Part shown: in pieces, positions 1-6,081 of the stretch
How the letters are laid out: each line of letters opens with the position of its first letter
Position numbering within the stretch: the stretch's first letter is position 1
Source of the DNA: SUG1106 sp964651095
Lineage (GTDB): Bacteria; Bacillota; Clostridia; Peptostreptococcales; Anaerovoracaceae
DNA: 8,448 bases
NCBI GenBank assembly: GCA_964651095.1
Contig: CAZYWO010000088.1
Span: 1 to 8,448 of the forward strand
Direction of reading: 5' to 3'
Made by a program: the position numbers and the translations under genes
The notes under the pieces: model-generated
What the model saw: the letters and a program-made list of their open reading frames with translations, nothing else
The model's database searches: none
What the model was told of the DNA's origin: nothing

Positions 1-27
1 AAAACTATTTCGTAATAATTAAAAATA

Positions 28-36
28 TGGTATAGT
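28..36 (+). promoter_or_regulatory. possible extended -10 promoter for a short transcript
   Basis: A TG dinucleotide at 28-29, one base, then TATAGT at 31-36 matches the extended -10 form of a sigma-A promoter. No good -35 hexamer is visible. A transcript starting near 43 would run into the strong hairpin at 112-139, giving an RNA of about 97 nt. The only reading frame inside it is six codons from the ATG at 63, so any product would be a small RNA or leader. This rests on one motif and is weak. Confidence 0.28.
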
Positions 37-106
37 ATCATTAGTGAGAGCGGAACATATATATGCTTACGTTGTTGAAGTAAAGTTGTAGATATCTACG
101 ACACTC

Positions 107-160
107 GCTCCAAAAAAGACACCTAATGGTGTCTTTTTTATAATTAAGGGAAGCGAACCC
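107..160. repeat. 54-bp direct repeat, copy 1 (contains terminator hairpin)
   Basis: These 54 bases recur exactly at 290-343, with a period of 183 bp. The repeat begins GCTCC, contains the complete hairpin at 112-139, and ends in AAGGGAAGCGAACCC. The flanking bases differ on both sides of the two copies. Copy 1 is followed by the GC-rich foldable segment, whereas copy 2 is followed by AT-rich DNA. The arrangement could come from a tandem duplication or from insertion of a unit that carries one copy with it. Confidence 0.9.
112..139 (+). terminator. bidirectional intrinsic terminator, copy 1
   Basis: A perfect 12-bp stem pairs AAAAAAGACACC (112-123) with GGTGTCTTTTTT (128-139) around the loop TAAT. 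The A-run on one arm and the T-run on the other allow it to end transcription on either strand. No protein gene ends just upstream on the plus strand, so it would close either the possible short RNA at 43-139 or a gene left of the window. Confidence 0.8.
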
Positions 161-284
161 GCGAGGGCGTCAGCGTTACGAGAAAGTCCTGTGAACTTTC
201 GAGTAGCTGACGTTCCGAAAGCAGCCCCCCCGGCTGCTGAGGAAGCAGGCTGCAAGCAAAGGGATGCAGCCGGTCGATTCCCTT
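146..284 (+). other. GC-rich segment with multibranch folding potential (candidate structured RNA or palindromic element)
   Basis: The sequence is markedly richer in GC than its surroundings and holds nested inverted repeats. Its ends pair, AAGGGAA (146-152) with TTCCCTT (278-284). Inside are CGTCAGC (168-174) with GCTGACG (206-212), itself enclosing GAAAGT/ACTTTC (182-187 with 195-200). Then come GCAGCC/GGCTGC (221-226 with 232-237) and GGCTGC/GCAGCC (248-253 with 266-271). Together they would make a closed multi-helix fold of about 140 nt lying between two terminators. I do not recognise it as tRNA, tmRNA, RNase P RNA, SRP RNA, 6S RNA or a riboswitch class. It could be a dispersed palindromic repeat rather than a functional RNA. 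A 47-codon frame on the minus strand (144-287) exists but looks incidental. Confidence 0.45.
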
Positions 285-289
285 CATCA

Positions 290-343
290 GCTCCAAAAAA
301 GACACCTAATGGTGTCTTTTTTATAATTAAGGGAAGCGAACCC
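290..343. repeat. 54-bp direct repeat, copy 2 (contains terminator hairpin)
   Basis: This is identical to 107-160. It is followed immediately by AT-rich DNA leading to the 3' end of the YczE-type gene, with no copy of the GC-rich segment after it. This copy may mark the ancestral arrangement. Confidence 0.9.
295..322 (-). terminator. bidirectional intrinsic terminator, copy 2
   Basis: The same perfect 12-bp stem with TAAT loop as in copy 1 lies here. On the minus strand it lies 75 bp beyond the stop codon of the YczE-type gene and ends in a six-T run, so it is the best terminator for the nth-membrane protein operon. A weaker hairpin with T-rich flank at about 370-389 lies between the two and may assist. 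Confidence 0.75.
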
Positions 344-397
344 CATAATTATTTTTTATAATAAATAATATCCCCCTTAAGGAAGGGATTTTGTTTA

Positions 398-1108
398 TCA
401 TACATTTGTACGTTTTAACACTATCCTTACGCTTTCAATTATGCTCTGATGTTTCACATCTTTAGGCTCAAACTTTACAATATTAAAAGCAAGCTGCATC
501 ATTGTTCCCATAGCAACAGTACCGATTAGCGTACCTATGCCGATAGGCCCGTTAAGCCTCCAGCCGAAGAAAAGAATTACAATTAGAATAAGGATATTCA
601 CAGCGCCAATTGGGATTTTGTTCAATCTCCTTCCGATACCCACCATAAGTGCGTCTCTCGGTCCGCAGCAAAGCCCTGCTCTCATGTAAATAAACTGCGC
701 AAAACCCATTATGAAAAAGCCTGCTATCATCATAACAATTCCAATCCACAGATTTTTCTGCACTGGGACTAAATCAATCCAGTTGAAAAAATCTACTGTT
801 TTCCCAACTACAACCGCATCTAGGACTGTTCCAATACCTATATGTTCTTTAAGCAATAAATCTATGATGATAATTATGCCGGAAACAATGACAAAAACAT
901 CTCCGTAAAGCATACCTAAAGTGTGTGCAATGCCTAAATTAAAAGCATCCCACGGAGCTACTCCTATATTTGCCTGAATTGTTAGGTAAACGCCAAACCC
1001 GAAAATAAACAGTCCAAATGCTGCAAATACGGTATTTTTTAATATTCCTATCGGTGTACTGTTCATATCTGTTTCATCTATTTGATCTGCAACAATATTA
1101 TTTGTCAT
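398..1108 (-). CDS. YczE/YitT-type integral membrane protein
   Basis: A 236-residue, strongly hydrophobic protein of the YczE (COG2364-type) membrane family, whose transport or signalling role is not established. Two halves repeat each other. The motif GVAPWDAFNLGI (49-60) matches CCGPRDALMVGI (147-158), and IGIGTVLDAVVVGK (90-103) matches IGIGTLIGTVAMGT (189-202). Hydrophobic stretches lie at about 27-47, 70-87, 120-143, 166-183 and 187-212, consistent with an inverted or tandem duplicated bundle. The ATG start at 1108 directly follows the nth stop codon (TAA then ATG). Its ribosome site GGAGA lies inside the last nth codons, so the two are translationally coupled in one operon. The polar N-terminus (1-20) and basic C-terminus (214-236) are probably cytoplasmic. 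Family assignment is fairly secure; the substrate is unknown. Confidence 0.85.
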   Translation of the reverse strand: MTNNIVADQIDETDMNSTPIGILKNTVFAAFGLFIFGFGVYLTIQANIGVAPWDAFNLGIAHTLGMLYGDVFVIVSGIIIIIDLLLKEHIGIGTVLDAVVVGKTVDFFNWIDLVPVQKNLWIGIVMMIAGFFIMGFAQFIYMRAGLCCGPRDALMVGIGRRLNKIPIGAVNILILIVILFFGWRLNGPIGIGTLIGTVAMGTMMQLAFNIVKFEPKDVKHQSIIESVRIVLKRTNV

Positions 1109-1744
1109 TTAATTTTCTCCATGTATGTATTCGCAAAGTGTATTAATAGGACAATCGTCGCATTTTGGTTTTCTGGCATCACAACACTGACGACCGTGAT
1201 AAATCAGGCTGTGATGCGTTCTGGACCATCTTTCTTCAGGAATCCGTTCCATCAGCGAGAGTTCAGTTTTAAGTACGTCTTTTTCCTTTACAAGACCAAT
1301 TCTGTTTGCCACGCGGAAAACATGAGTATCCACAGCTATTCTTTGGTGTCCAAATCCTACGGAAAGCACTACGTTGGCAGTCTTGCGCCCTACTCCCGGC
1401 AGGCTTACCAGCGCATCATAATCATCGGGAACTTTGCCGTCGTATTCTTCAACTAGTTTCTTAGCCATACCTATAATATTTTTAGCCTTAGTCTTATACA
1501 TGCCGATACGTTTAATATACTCTGAAACTTGTTCCGTTTCAGCCTCAGCCAAAGATTTAGCGTCAGGATAATGCTTAAAAAGTTCAGGTGTCACCTGATT
1601 CACTGACTTATCAGTTGTCTGCGCGGACAACGCCACTGCCACTATAAGCTGAAATACATCATTATGATTAAGGGCACATTCTGCCTCCGGATAGGTTTCT
1701 TCCAATATGTCCAGTAGTTCTTTTATCTTCTCTTTCTCAATCAA
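1109..1744 (-). CDS. nth: endonuclease III (DNA glycosylase/AP lyase)
   Basis: This enzyme removes oxidised pyrimidines and cleaves at abasic sites in base excision repair. The 211-residue length matches bacterial Nth. The helix-hairpin-helix LPGVGRKTANVVL (115-127) carries the catalytic lysine K121, and VDTH (138-141) carries the catalytic aspartate D139. The C-terminal [4Fe-4S] ligands follow the expected C-x6-C-x2-C-x5-C spacing at C188, C195, C198 and C204. Everything needed for activity is present. The start is TTG at 1744, preceded by an AGAGGT ribosome site about nine bases upstream. An in-frame TAG lies a few codons further up, and no ATG or GTG lies between. It is first in an operon with the YczE-type gene and is divergent from the GntR-type regulator. 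Linking a repair enzyme to a GntR regulator is unusual and may simply reflect shared promoter DNA. Confidence 0.95.
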   Translation of the reverse strand: MIEKEKIKELLDILEETYPEAECALNHNDVFQLIVAVALSAQTTDKSVNQVTPELFKHYPDAKSLAEAETEQVSEYIKRIGMYKTKAKNIIGMAKKLVEEYDGKVPDDYDALVSLPGVGRKTANVVLSVGFGHQRIAVDTHVFRVANRIGLVKEKDVLKTELSLMERIPEERWSRTHHSLIYHGRQCCDARKPKCDDCPINTLCEYIHGEN

Positions 1745-1760
1745 AACTCTTACCTCTTTC

Positions 1761-1790
1761 TTGACTTTTTTCTATGATTAATGTTAGAAT
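1761..1790 (+). promoter_or_regulatory. promoter of the GntR-type regulator gene
   Basis: TTGACT (1761-1766), an 18-bp spacer and TAGAAT (1785-1790) form a good sigma-A promoter. Transcription would start near 1797, inside the palindrome at 1788-1801, leaving a leader of about 50 nt before the ATG at 1849. Confidence 0.6.
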
Positions 1791-1808
1791 TGTATACAAT
1801 TAATTCAA
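1781..1808 (-). promoter_or_regulatory. promoter of the nth-membrane protein operon
   Basis: Read on the minus strand, TTGAAT (1803-1808), a 16-bp spacer and TAACAT (1781-1786) give a plausible sigma-A promoter with a start near 1774, about 30 nt before the nth TTG codon. It overlaps the divergent regulator promoter, and its spacer contains almost the whole 1788-1801 palindrome. Confidence 0.5.
1788..1801. promoter_or_regulatory. 14-bp palindromic operator, probable GntR/FCD binding site
   Basis: AATTGTATACAATT is a perfect 14-bp palindrome. Its core TTGTATACAA fits the operator type known for FadR-subfamily (FCD) GntR regulators such as MatR. It overlaps the -10 and start of the regulator's promoter and lies in the spacer of the opposing nth promoter. 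A bound dimer would block both, which predicts autorepression together with control of nth and its membrane-protein partner. The identity of the binder is inferred from adjacency and motif class. Confidence 0.65.
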
Positions 1809-1848
1809 AACCTAACCGATTAACTTATCTAAATTTAAAGGAGATAAT

Positions 1849-2508
1849 ATGCTTAGCTTAGACTTTTTAAACAATGATTACGAAGACACTAAATCCCCTG
1901 CTCAAAAAGTTGAGGAAGCCATCGCTATAGATATTCTCACCGGAAATTTAAGACCCGGTCAGCGAATTGTCGAACAAAACCTTTGTGATAAATATGGTAT
2001 GAGCCGCACTCCTATACGGGAAATTCTAAATAAAATCTCCTCCGGAGGTCTTATTAAACTTATTCCTAATCGCGGCGCTTTCGTGGTAGGTATAACCGAA
2101 CGCGACGTAGACGATTTTTTTTATATGAAAAGTCTCTTATATCCTCAATGTGTAAAATGGGCAATTGAGCGTATTACCGACGATGAATACGCTATGCTGG
2201 AGGAAACTTTTGCTTTCATGGAATTTTATACTGCTGCCGAAGACCTTGATAAGATGCTTAAAATTAATCGAGGTTTTGAAGCAATCATATATAATGCCTG
2301 TCATAACGCAGAAATGGAAAGCACGCTCCTTAAATATGATTTTCTTATCCGCTATGCTAATCTGGATATTAAATATCCTTTAAATTATCTTCCAACTGTT
2401 TTGGAAGAACACCGGGCAATTTTCGACGCTTTTCGCGCTAAAAAACCTGAGCAGGGCGCTGAGGCCGCGCAAATCCACGCATATAAGTCAATGCTTAGGC
2501 GAAAATAG
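1849..2508 (+). CDS. GntR-family transcriptional regulator, FadR/FCD subfamily
   Basis: A 219-residue cytoplasmic DNA-binding regulator. The N-terminal winged helix spans about 15-80 and includes the family hallmarks LRPGQRIVEQNL (34-45), YGMSRTPIREIL (49-60) and the wing PNRGAFVV (73-80). The C-terminal all-helical FCD ligand domain spans about 87-213. FCD domains usually bind a metal through one Asp and three His. Here D134, H188 and H210 fit, but the usual first His, in the segment NRGFEAIIYNACHN, appears to be E144, so metal binding may be altered. AAAGGAG sits five bases before the ATG. The gene is divergent from nth and shares an operator region with it. It ends 19 bp from the convergent mntP stop, with no terminator visible between them. 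The ligand cannot be inferred; organic acids are typical for the subfamily. Confidence 0.92.
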   Translation: MLSLDFLNNDYEDTKSPAQKVEEAIAIDILTGNLRPGQRIVEQNLCDKYGMSRTPIREILNKISSGGLIKLIPNRGAFVVGITERDVDDFFYMKSLLYPQCVKWAIERITDDEYAMLEETFAFMEFYTAAEDLDKMLKINRGFEAIIYNACHNAEMESTLLKYDFLIRYANLDIKYPLNYLPTVLEEHRAIFDAFRAKKPEQGAEAAQIHAYKSMLRRK

Positions 2509-2527
2509 TCTGTTTCATATATATTGC

Positions 2528-3100
2528 TTATATTATTCCAAGGTCTTCCAGCAGAATTTTAGCGCCTATAAAGATTAATATTATGCCTCCTGCAAGGGTG
2601 GCTTTCTTTTCATAGGCTGCACCGAATAGGTTTCCTATGGCAACGCCTGCCACTGAACAGACAAAAGTAGTAACCCCGATAATAGTAACTGCTCCGGCAA
2701 TCTTAACTTTTAAAAATGCGAAGGAAATCCCCACCGCCAAAGCGTCTATGCTGGTTGCAACCGCCAAAGTAAAAATTTCCTTAATATTAAGGTTTTCTTC
2801 ATTTACACAACATTCACATTCACCATTACTCTTTATCACATCCCAAATCATCTTGCCGCCGATAAAAGCAAGCAGTACAAAAGCAACCCAATGGTCGATG
2901 TTGGTTATGTAACTTTCAAACTGCTTTCCCAGCGACCAACCCAAAAGAGGCATCAGCGCCTGAAATCCCCCAAAAAACAATCCGATAATTAACATGTTTT
3001 TTACTTTGAGTTTTTTCATACCAAGGCCCTTACAGACAGAAGCCGCAAATGCATCCATGGAAAGGCCGAAGCCTATCATGATTACCTCAAAAAATCCCAT
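2528..3100 (-). CDS. mntP: manganese efflux pump MntP
   Basis: An inner-membrane Mn(II) exporter that relieves manganese excess. With the start chosen here it has 190 residues, the normal family length. Six hydrophobic segments lie at about 4-21, 34-57, 68-86, 108-130, 134-158 and 167-184. The pseudo-symmetric motifs GLSMDAFA (12-19, D16) and ATSIDALAVG (115-124, D119) carry the aspartates that correspond to those needed in E. coli MntP. The frame can be extended to an ATG at 3145, but that codon has no ribosome site and overlaps the likely promoter. The ATG at 3100 has GGGAGG nine bases upstream and starts at the family-typical residue. A cysteine-rich acidic patch, GECECC (93-98), sits in the central loop. 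Single gene, convergent with the GntR-type gene. No yybP-ykoY manganese riboswitch is present in its short leader. Confidence 0.93.
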   Translation of the reverse strand: MGFFEVIMIGFGLSMDAFAASVCKGLGMKKLKVKNMLIIGLFFGGFQALMPLLGWSLGKQFESYITNIDHWVAFVLLAFIGGKMIWDVIKSNGECECCVNEENLNIKEIFTLAVATSIDALAVGISFAFLKVKIAGAVTIIGVTTFVCSVAGVAIGNLFGAAYEKKATLAGGIILIFIGAKILLEDLGII

Positions 3101-3135
3101 TAAAAATATCCTCCCAATGTTTTCATTGAAAGGAT

Positions 3136-3164
3136 ATTTTATCATAATATAAAGATAAAATCAA
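3136..3164 (-). promoter_or_regulatory. mntP promoter
   Basis: On the minus strand, TTGATT (3159-3164), a 17-bp spacer and TAAAAT (3136-3141) make a good sigma-A promoter. Transcription would begin near 3129, leaving a leader of about 29 nt before the ATG at 3100. The upstream ATG at 3143-3145 would not be transcribed from it. Confidence 0.6.
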
Positions 3165-3189
3165 CTTTAAGAATTAAAAATCAACTTAT

Positions 3190-5784
3190 CTATACAGTGA
3201 AAATAAGCTTTTCTCCATCGGAATCTATAGTAACTGTATTACCGTCAATCAGCTCTCCTCTTATAATCATCGATGCAATTTCCGTTTCAACATACTTTTG
3301 CAGATAACGTTTCACCGGTCTTGCGCCGTATTGCGGATCATAAGCCTCGCCTGCGATAAACTCTTTTGCCTTATCTGTAAGATTTAAGCTCATTTCCCTG
3401 CTGGCAAGTCTTGCAGAAAGCGATCCAAGTGAAAGTTCTATAATTCTGATGATTTGGTTAATTGTGAGAGCGCTGAATACGATTATATCGTCAATTCTGT
3501 TAAGAAATTCCGGCCTGAAATAATTCTTAAGCTGCGCAGAAACTCCCTCTTTTACATCTTCCGGTATAGTTCCGTCTTCTGTCATATTATCAATAAGCTG
3601 GCTGCTTCCTATATTAGACGTCATAATTATTATGGTATTCTTAAAGTCCACAGTTCTGCCCTGATTGTCCGTAAGACGACCGTCATCAAGAAGCTGAAGC
3701 AGGATGTTAAAAACATCCGGATGCGCTTTTTCAATTTCATCGAATAAAATTACGCTGTATGGTTTGCGTCGTACCGCTTCTGTTAGCTGTCCGCCTTCAT
3801 CATATCCCACATATCCCGGAGGCGCTCCAACCAGTCTGGATACCGAATGTTTCTCCATGTACTCCGACATATCTATTCTTATCATATTTCTTTCAGTGTC
3901 AAAAAGTGTTTCCGACAGCGCCTTAGCAAGTTCCGTCTTGCCCACGCCTGTAGGTCCAAGGAAAATAAAGGATCCTATAGGTCTATTTTCGTCTTTAAGG
4001 CCTGCTCTGGCTCTTAAAATTGCCTCTGAGACGGCTTTTACCCCTTCTTCCTGACCTATTACCCGTTTATGAAGAATATCAGGCAATTTAAGCAGCTTTT
4101 CCCTTTCGCTTTCCACCAGTTTACTTACAGGAATTCCTGTCCAGCCTGAAATAACTTCAGCAATTTCCTCTTCTGTTACTTCCTCTTTAAGCAATCTGTT
4201 TTCACTGTCTTTGCCATCTTGCGCCTTTTCCTTTTCAGCCTCCAGTTTCTTTTCCAATTCAGGCAAAGTGCCGTATTTTAACTGAGCTAGTTTTTCAAGG
4301 TCATAGTTTCTTTCGGCTTCTTCCATCTGATGCTTTACTTCTTCAATCTGCTGCTTAGTTCCCTTTACTTCTGAAATCGCCTTTTTTTCGTTTTCCCATT
4401 GGGCTCGCATTTTTTTGTCTTCTTCTTTTAATGCGGCAAGCTCTTTTTCTAAAGTTGCCAGTCTGGCAGCGGAAGCCTTATCGGTTTCCTTAACCATCGC
4501 CTGTTTCTCAATTTCAAGCTGCATAATCTTTCTCGATATTTCATCCAGTTCCTGAGGCATGCTGTCAATTTCAGTTCTGATTCTGGCTGCTGCTTCATCC
4601 ATCAAATCTATCGCCTTATCGGGCAGAAATCTATCGCTGATATATCGATCGGAAAGCGTTGCACAGGCAATCAATGCTCCATCGGTAATTCTTACGCCAT
4701 GGTGAATCTCAAATCTTTCTTTTAAGCCTCTAAGTATGGAAATCGTATCCTCTACCGTAGGTTGGTCTACAAGCACTTTCTGAAAACGTCTCTCAAGTGC
4801 AGCATCCTTTTCAATATATTTTCTGTACTCGTCAAGAGTGGTAGCTCCAATGCAGTGAAGTTCGCCCCTTGCCAGCTTAGGTTTAAGAAGATTGCCTGCA
4901 TCCATAGAGCCCTCGGTTCTTCCTGCTCCGACGATATTGTGTATTTCATCAATAAACAGAATTATTCTGCCTTCTGATTTTTCAACCTCGTTGATAACAG
5001 CTTTAAGTCTTTCTTCAAATTCACCTCTGAATTTAGCTCCGGCAATGAGAGCGCCCATATCGAGTGCAAAAATAGTTTTATCCTTAAGTCCTTCAGGCAC
5101 ATCACCGTTTAAAATTCTCTGAGCCAATCCCTCAACTACTGCGGTTTTTCCTACGCCTGGCTCGCCAATAAGCACCGGATTATTTTTAGTTCTTCTCGAA
5201 AGAATCTGAATGGCATGTCTTATCTCAGCATCTCTGCCGATTACAGGGTCAAGTTTTCCATCCCTTGCCATTTCCACTAAATCGCGTCCGTATTTATTTA
5301 AAGCATCATAATTGTCCTCCGGATTTTGGCTGGTTACTCGCTGATTTCCTCTGACTTTGGAAAGAGCATCTAAAAATCCGTTCTTAGTAATGCCAAACTT
5401 TGCAAAAATTTTTGAACTTGGTGTTCCTCTTTCTTCAAGGAGCGCCATATAAAGATGTTCAACACTTACATACTCATCTTTAAACTGCTCGGCCAGCTTT
5501 TCGGCTTTCATAAGAATCTGTGAAAGTCTTCTCGATGAATACATATTGTCCGCCGCCCCTGAAACCTTCGGCAGTTTTTCGATCTCTTCCTGCAAGTCAG
5601 CAATTATCGAAGTAGGATCAAGATTCATAAATTTTATAAGTTTAGGAATTAGCCCCTCTTTTTGCATCATAAGAGCCAGATGAAGATGTTCTCCGTCAAG
5701 CATCTGATGTCCTTCGGAAATTGCTATATTCTGGCAGTCCATTATGGCTTGCTGTGCGTTCTGTGTATATTTTTCAATGTTCAT
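3190..5784 (-). CDS. clpB: ATP-dependent protein disaggregase ClpB
   Basis: A hexameric AAA+ chaperone that, with DnaK, extracts and refolds proteins from aggregates after heat stress; cytoplasmic. The 864 residues match the family length. The Clp N-domain covers about 1-145. AAA-1 has Walker A GEPGVGKT (207-214), Walker B ILFIDE (275-280) and arginine fingers R332/R333. A long charged coiled-coil middle domain at about 410-525 distinguishes ClpB from ClpA and ClpC. AAA-2 has Walker A GPTGVGKT (610-617), Walker B VILFDE (678-683) and pore loop GYVGYDEGG (657-665). The first pore loop reads AKFRGEFEER, with phenylalanine (F252) where E. coli has tyrosine. I see no IGF/IGL ClpP-binding loop, as expected for a non-proteolytic family member. 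The ATG at 5784 is preceded by AGGAGG at good spacing. Transcribed alone, with a CIRCE operator upstream indicating HrcA control. Confidence 0.98.
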   Translation of the reverse strand: MNIEKYTQNAQQAIMDCQNIAISEGHQMLDGEHLHLALMMQKEGLIPKLIKFMNLDPTSIIADLQEEIEKLPKVSGAADNMYSSRRLSQILMKAEKLAEQFKDEYVSVEHLYMALLEERGTPSSKIFAKFGITKNGFLDALSKVRGNQRVTSQNPEDNYDALNKYGRDLVEMARDGKLDPVIGRDAEIRHAIQILSRRTKNNPVLIGEPGVGKTAVVEGLAQRILNGDVPEGLKDKTIFALDMGALIAGAKFRGEFEERLKAVINEVEKSEGRIILFIDEIHNIVGAGRTEGSMDAGNLLKPKLARGELHCIGATTLDEYRKYIEKDAALERRFQKVLVDQPTVEDTISILRGLKERFEIHHGVRITDGALIACATLSDRYISDRFLPDKAIDLMDEAAARIRTEIDSMPQELDEISRKIMQLEIEKQAMVKETDKASAARLATLEKELAALKEEDKKMRAQWENEKKAISEVKGTKQQIEEVKHQMEEAERNYDLEKLAQLKYGTLPELEKKLEAEKEKAQDGKDSENRLLKEEVTEEEIAEVISGWTGIPVSKLVESEREKLLKLPDILHKRVIGQEEGVKAVSEAILRARAGLKDENRPIGSFIFLGPTGVGKTELAKALSETLFDTERNMIRIDMSEYMEKHSVSRLVGAPPGYVGYDEGGQLTEAVRRKPYSVILFDEIEKAHPDVFNILLQLLDDGRLTDNQGRTVDFKNTIIIMTSNIGSSQLIDNMTEDGTIPEDVKEGVSAQLKNYFRPEFLNRIDDIIVFSALTINQIIRIIELSLGSLSARLASREMSLNLTDKAKEFIAGEAYDPQYGARPVKRYLQKYVETEIASMIIRGELIDGNTVTIDSDGEKLIFTV

Positions 5785-5823
5785 AATTCCCCTCCTGTAA
5801 ATCTTCCATGATTATTTCACGAT

Positions 5824-5838
5824 TATACGCCGCGTATA
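5824..5838. promoter_or_regulatory. 15-bp inverted repeat in the clpB leader
   Basis: TATACGC and GCGTATA are separated by one C. It lies between the predicted clpB start site (near 5872) and the clpB ATG. It is unlike CIRCE and unlike the CtsR heptamer repeat. It might be an additional operator or an RNA element; no factor can be named. Confidence 0.35.
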
Positions 5839-5878
5839 TGACGTATGCTCAATGATTATTTTTCCTTTTGATACATAT

Positions 5879-5907
5879 ATAATATACCTGATTTTTCAAA
5901 AAGTAAA
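5879..5907 (-). promoter_or_regulatory. clpB promoter
   Basis: On the minus strand, TTTACT (5902-5907), a 17-bp spacer and TATTAT (5879-5884) form a sigma-A-like promoter, giving a leader of nearly 90 nt to the clpB ATG at 5784. The CIRCE operator lies 7 bp upstream of the -35 element rather than over the start site, which is not the usual placement. Confidence 0.5.
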
Positions 5908-5914
5908 GAGAAAA

Positions 5915-5941
5915 TTAGCACTCTTTTTGTTAGAGTGCTAA
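5915..5941. promoter_or_regulatory. CIRCE element (HrcA operator)
   Basis: TTAGCACTC, nine bases, GAGTGCTAA is an exact match to the CIRCE consensus bound by the heat-shock repressor HrcA. It sits between divergent promoters for clpB and the AraC-type gene and is the strongest regulatory signal in the window. HrcA itself, groESL and dnaK are not in this window. Control of clpB is the expected role; an effect on the AraC-type gene is possible. Confidence 0.95.
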
Positions 5942-5959
5942 TAATTTGATGAAGATTTG

Positions 5960-5988
5960 TTGATATTCTTACTTAAGCCGTATATAAT
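5960..5988 (+). promoter_or_regulatory. promoter of the AraC-type gene
   Basis: TTGATA (5960-5965), a 17-bp spacer and a perfect TATAAT (5983-5988) form the best-looking promoter in the window. Transcription would start near 5995, leaving a leader of about 87 nt before the ATG at 6082. It is intact although the gene it serves is interrupted. Confidence 0.7.
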
Positions 5989-6081
5989 AGAAAAATAAAA
6001 ATGCTCTCTTTTTCGTGCAGATATTGAGAGGACACTCTTTTAAACAAATATTATAATCAAATTGACATGAGGTGAAAAGAA

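Noticed and set aside
67..255. 62-residue minus-strand frame (and a 47-codon minus-strand frame at 144-287)
   Set aside because: Both read through the perfect terminator hairpins or the palindromic GC-rich segment, have no convincing ribosome site at sensible spacing, and look like by-products of repeat sequence.
265..295. tRNA- or tmRNA-like 3' end (GGTCGATTCCC followed by CAGCTCCA)
   Set aside because: No matching 5' acceptor strand (GGAGCTG) or D/anticodon arms are present at the right distance, so it is not a complete tRNA or tmRNA gene.
1082..1456. 124-residue plus-strand frame inside nth
   Set aside because: It is an antisense shadow of nth, whose catalytic and iron-sulfur motifs are intact on the minus strand.
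3101..3189. yybP-ykoY manganese riboswitch upstream of mntP
   Set aside because: The gap to clpB is only 89 bp, AT-rich and lacks the helices of that class; the predicted leader is about 29 nt.
3704..5122. several plus-strand frames of 70-116 residues inside clpB
   Set aside because: All lie antisense to the complete, motif-rich ClpB reading frame.
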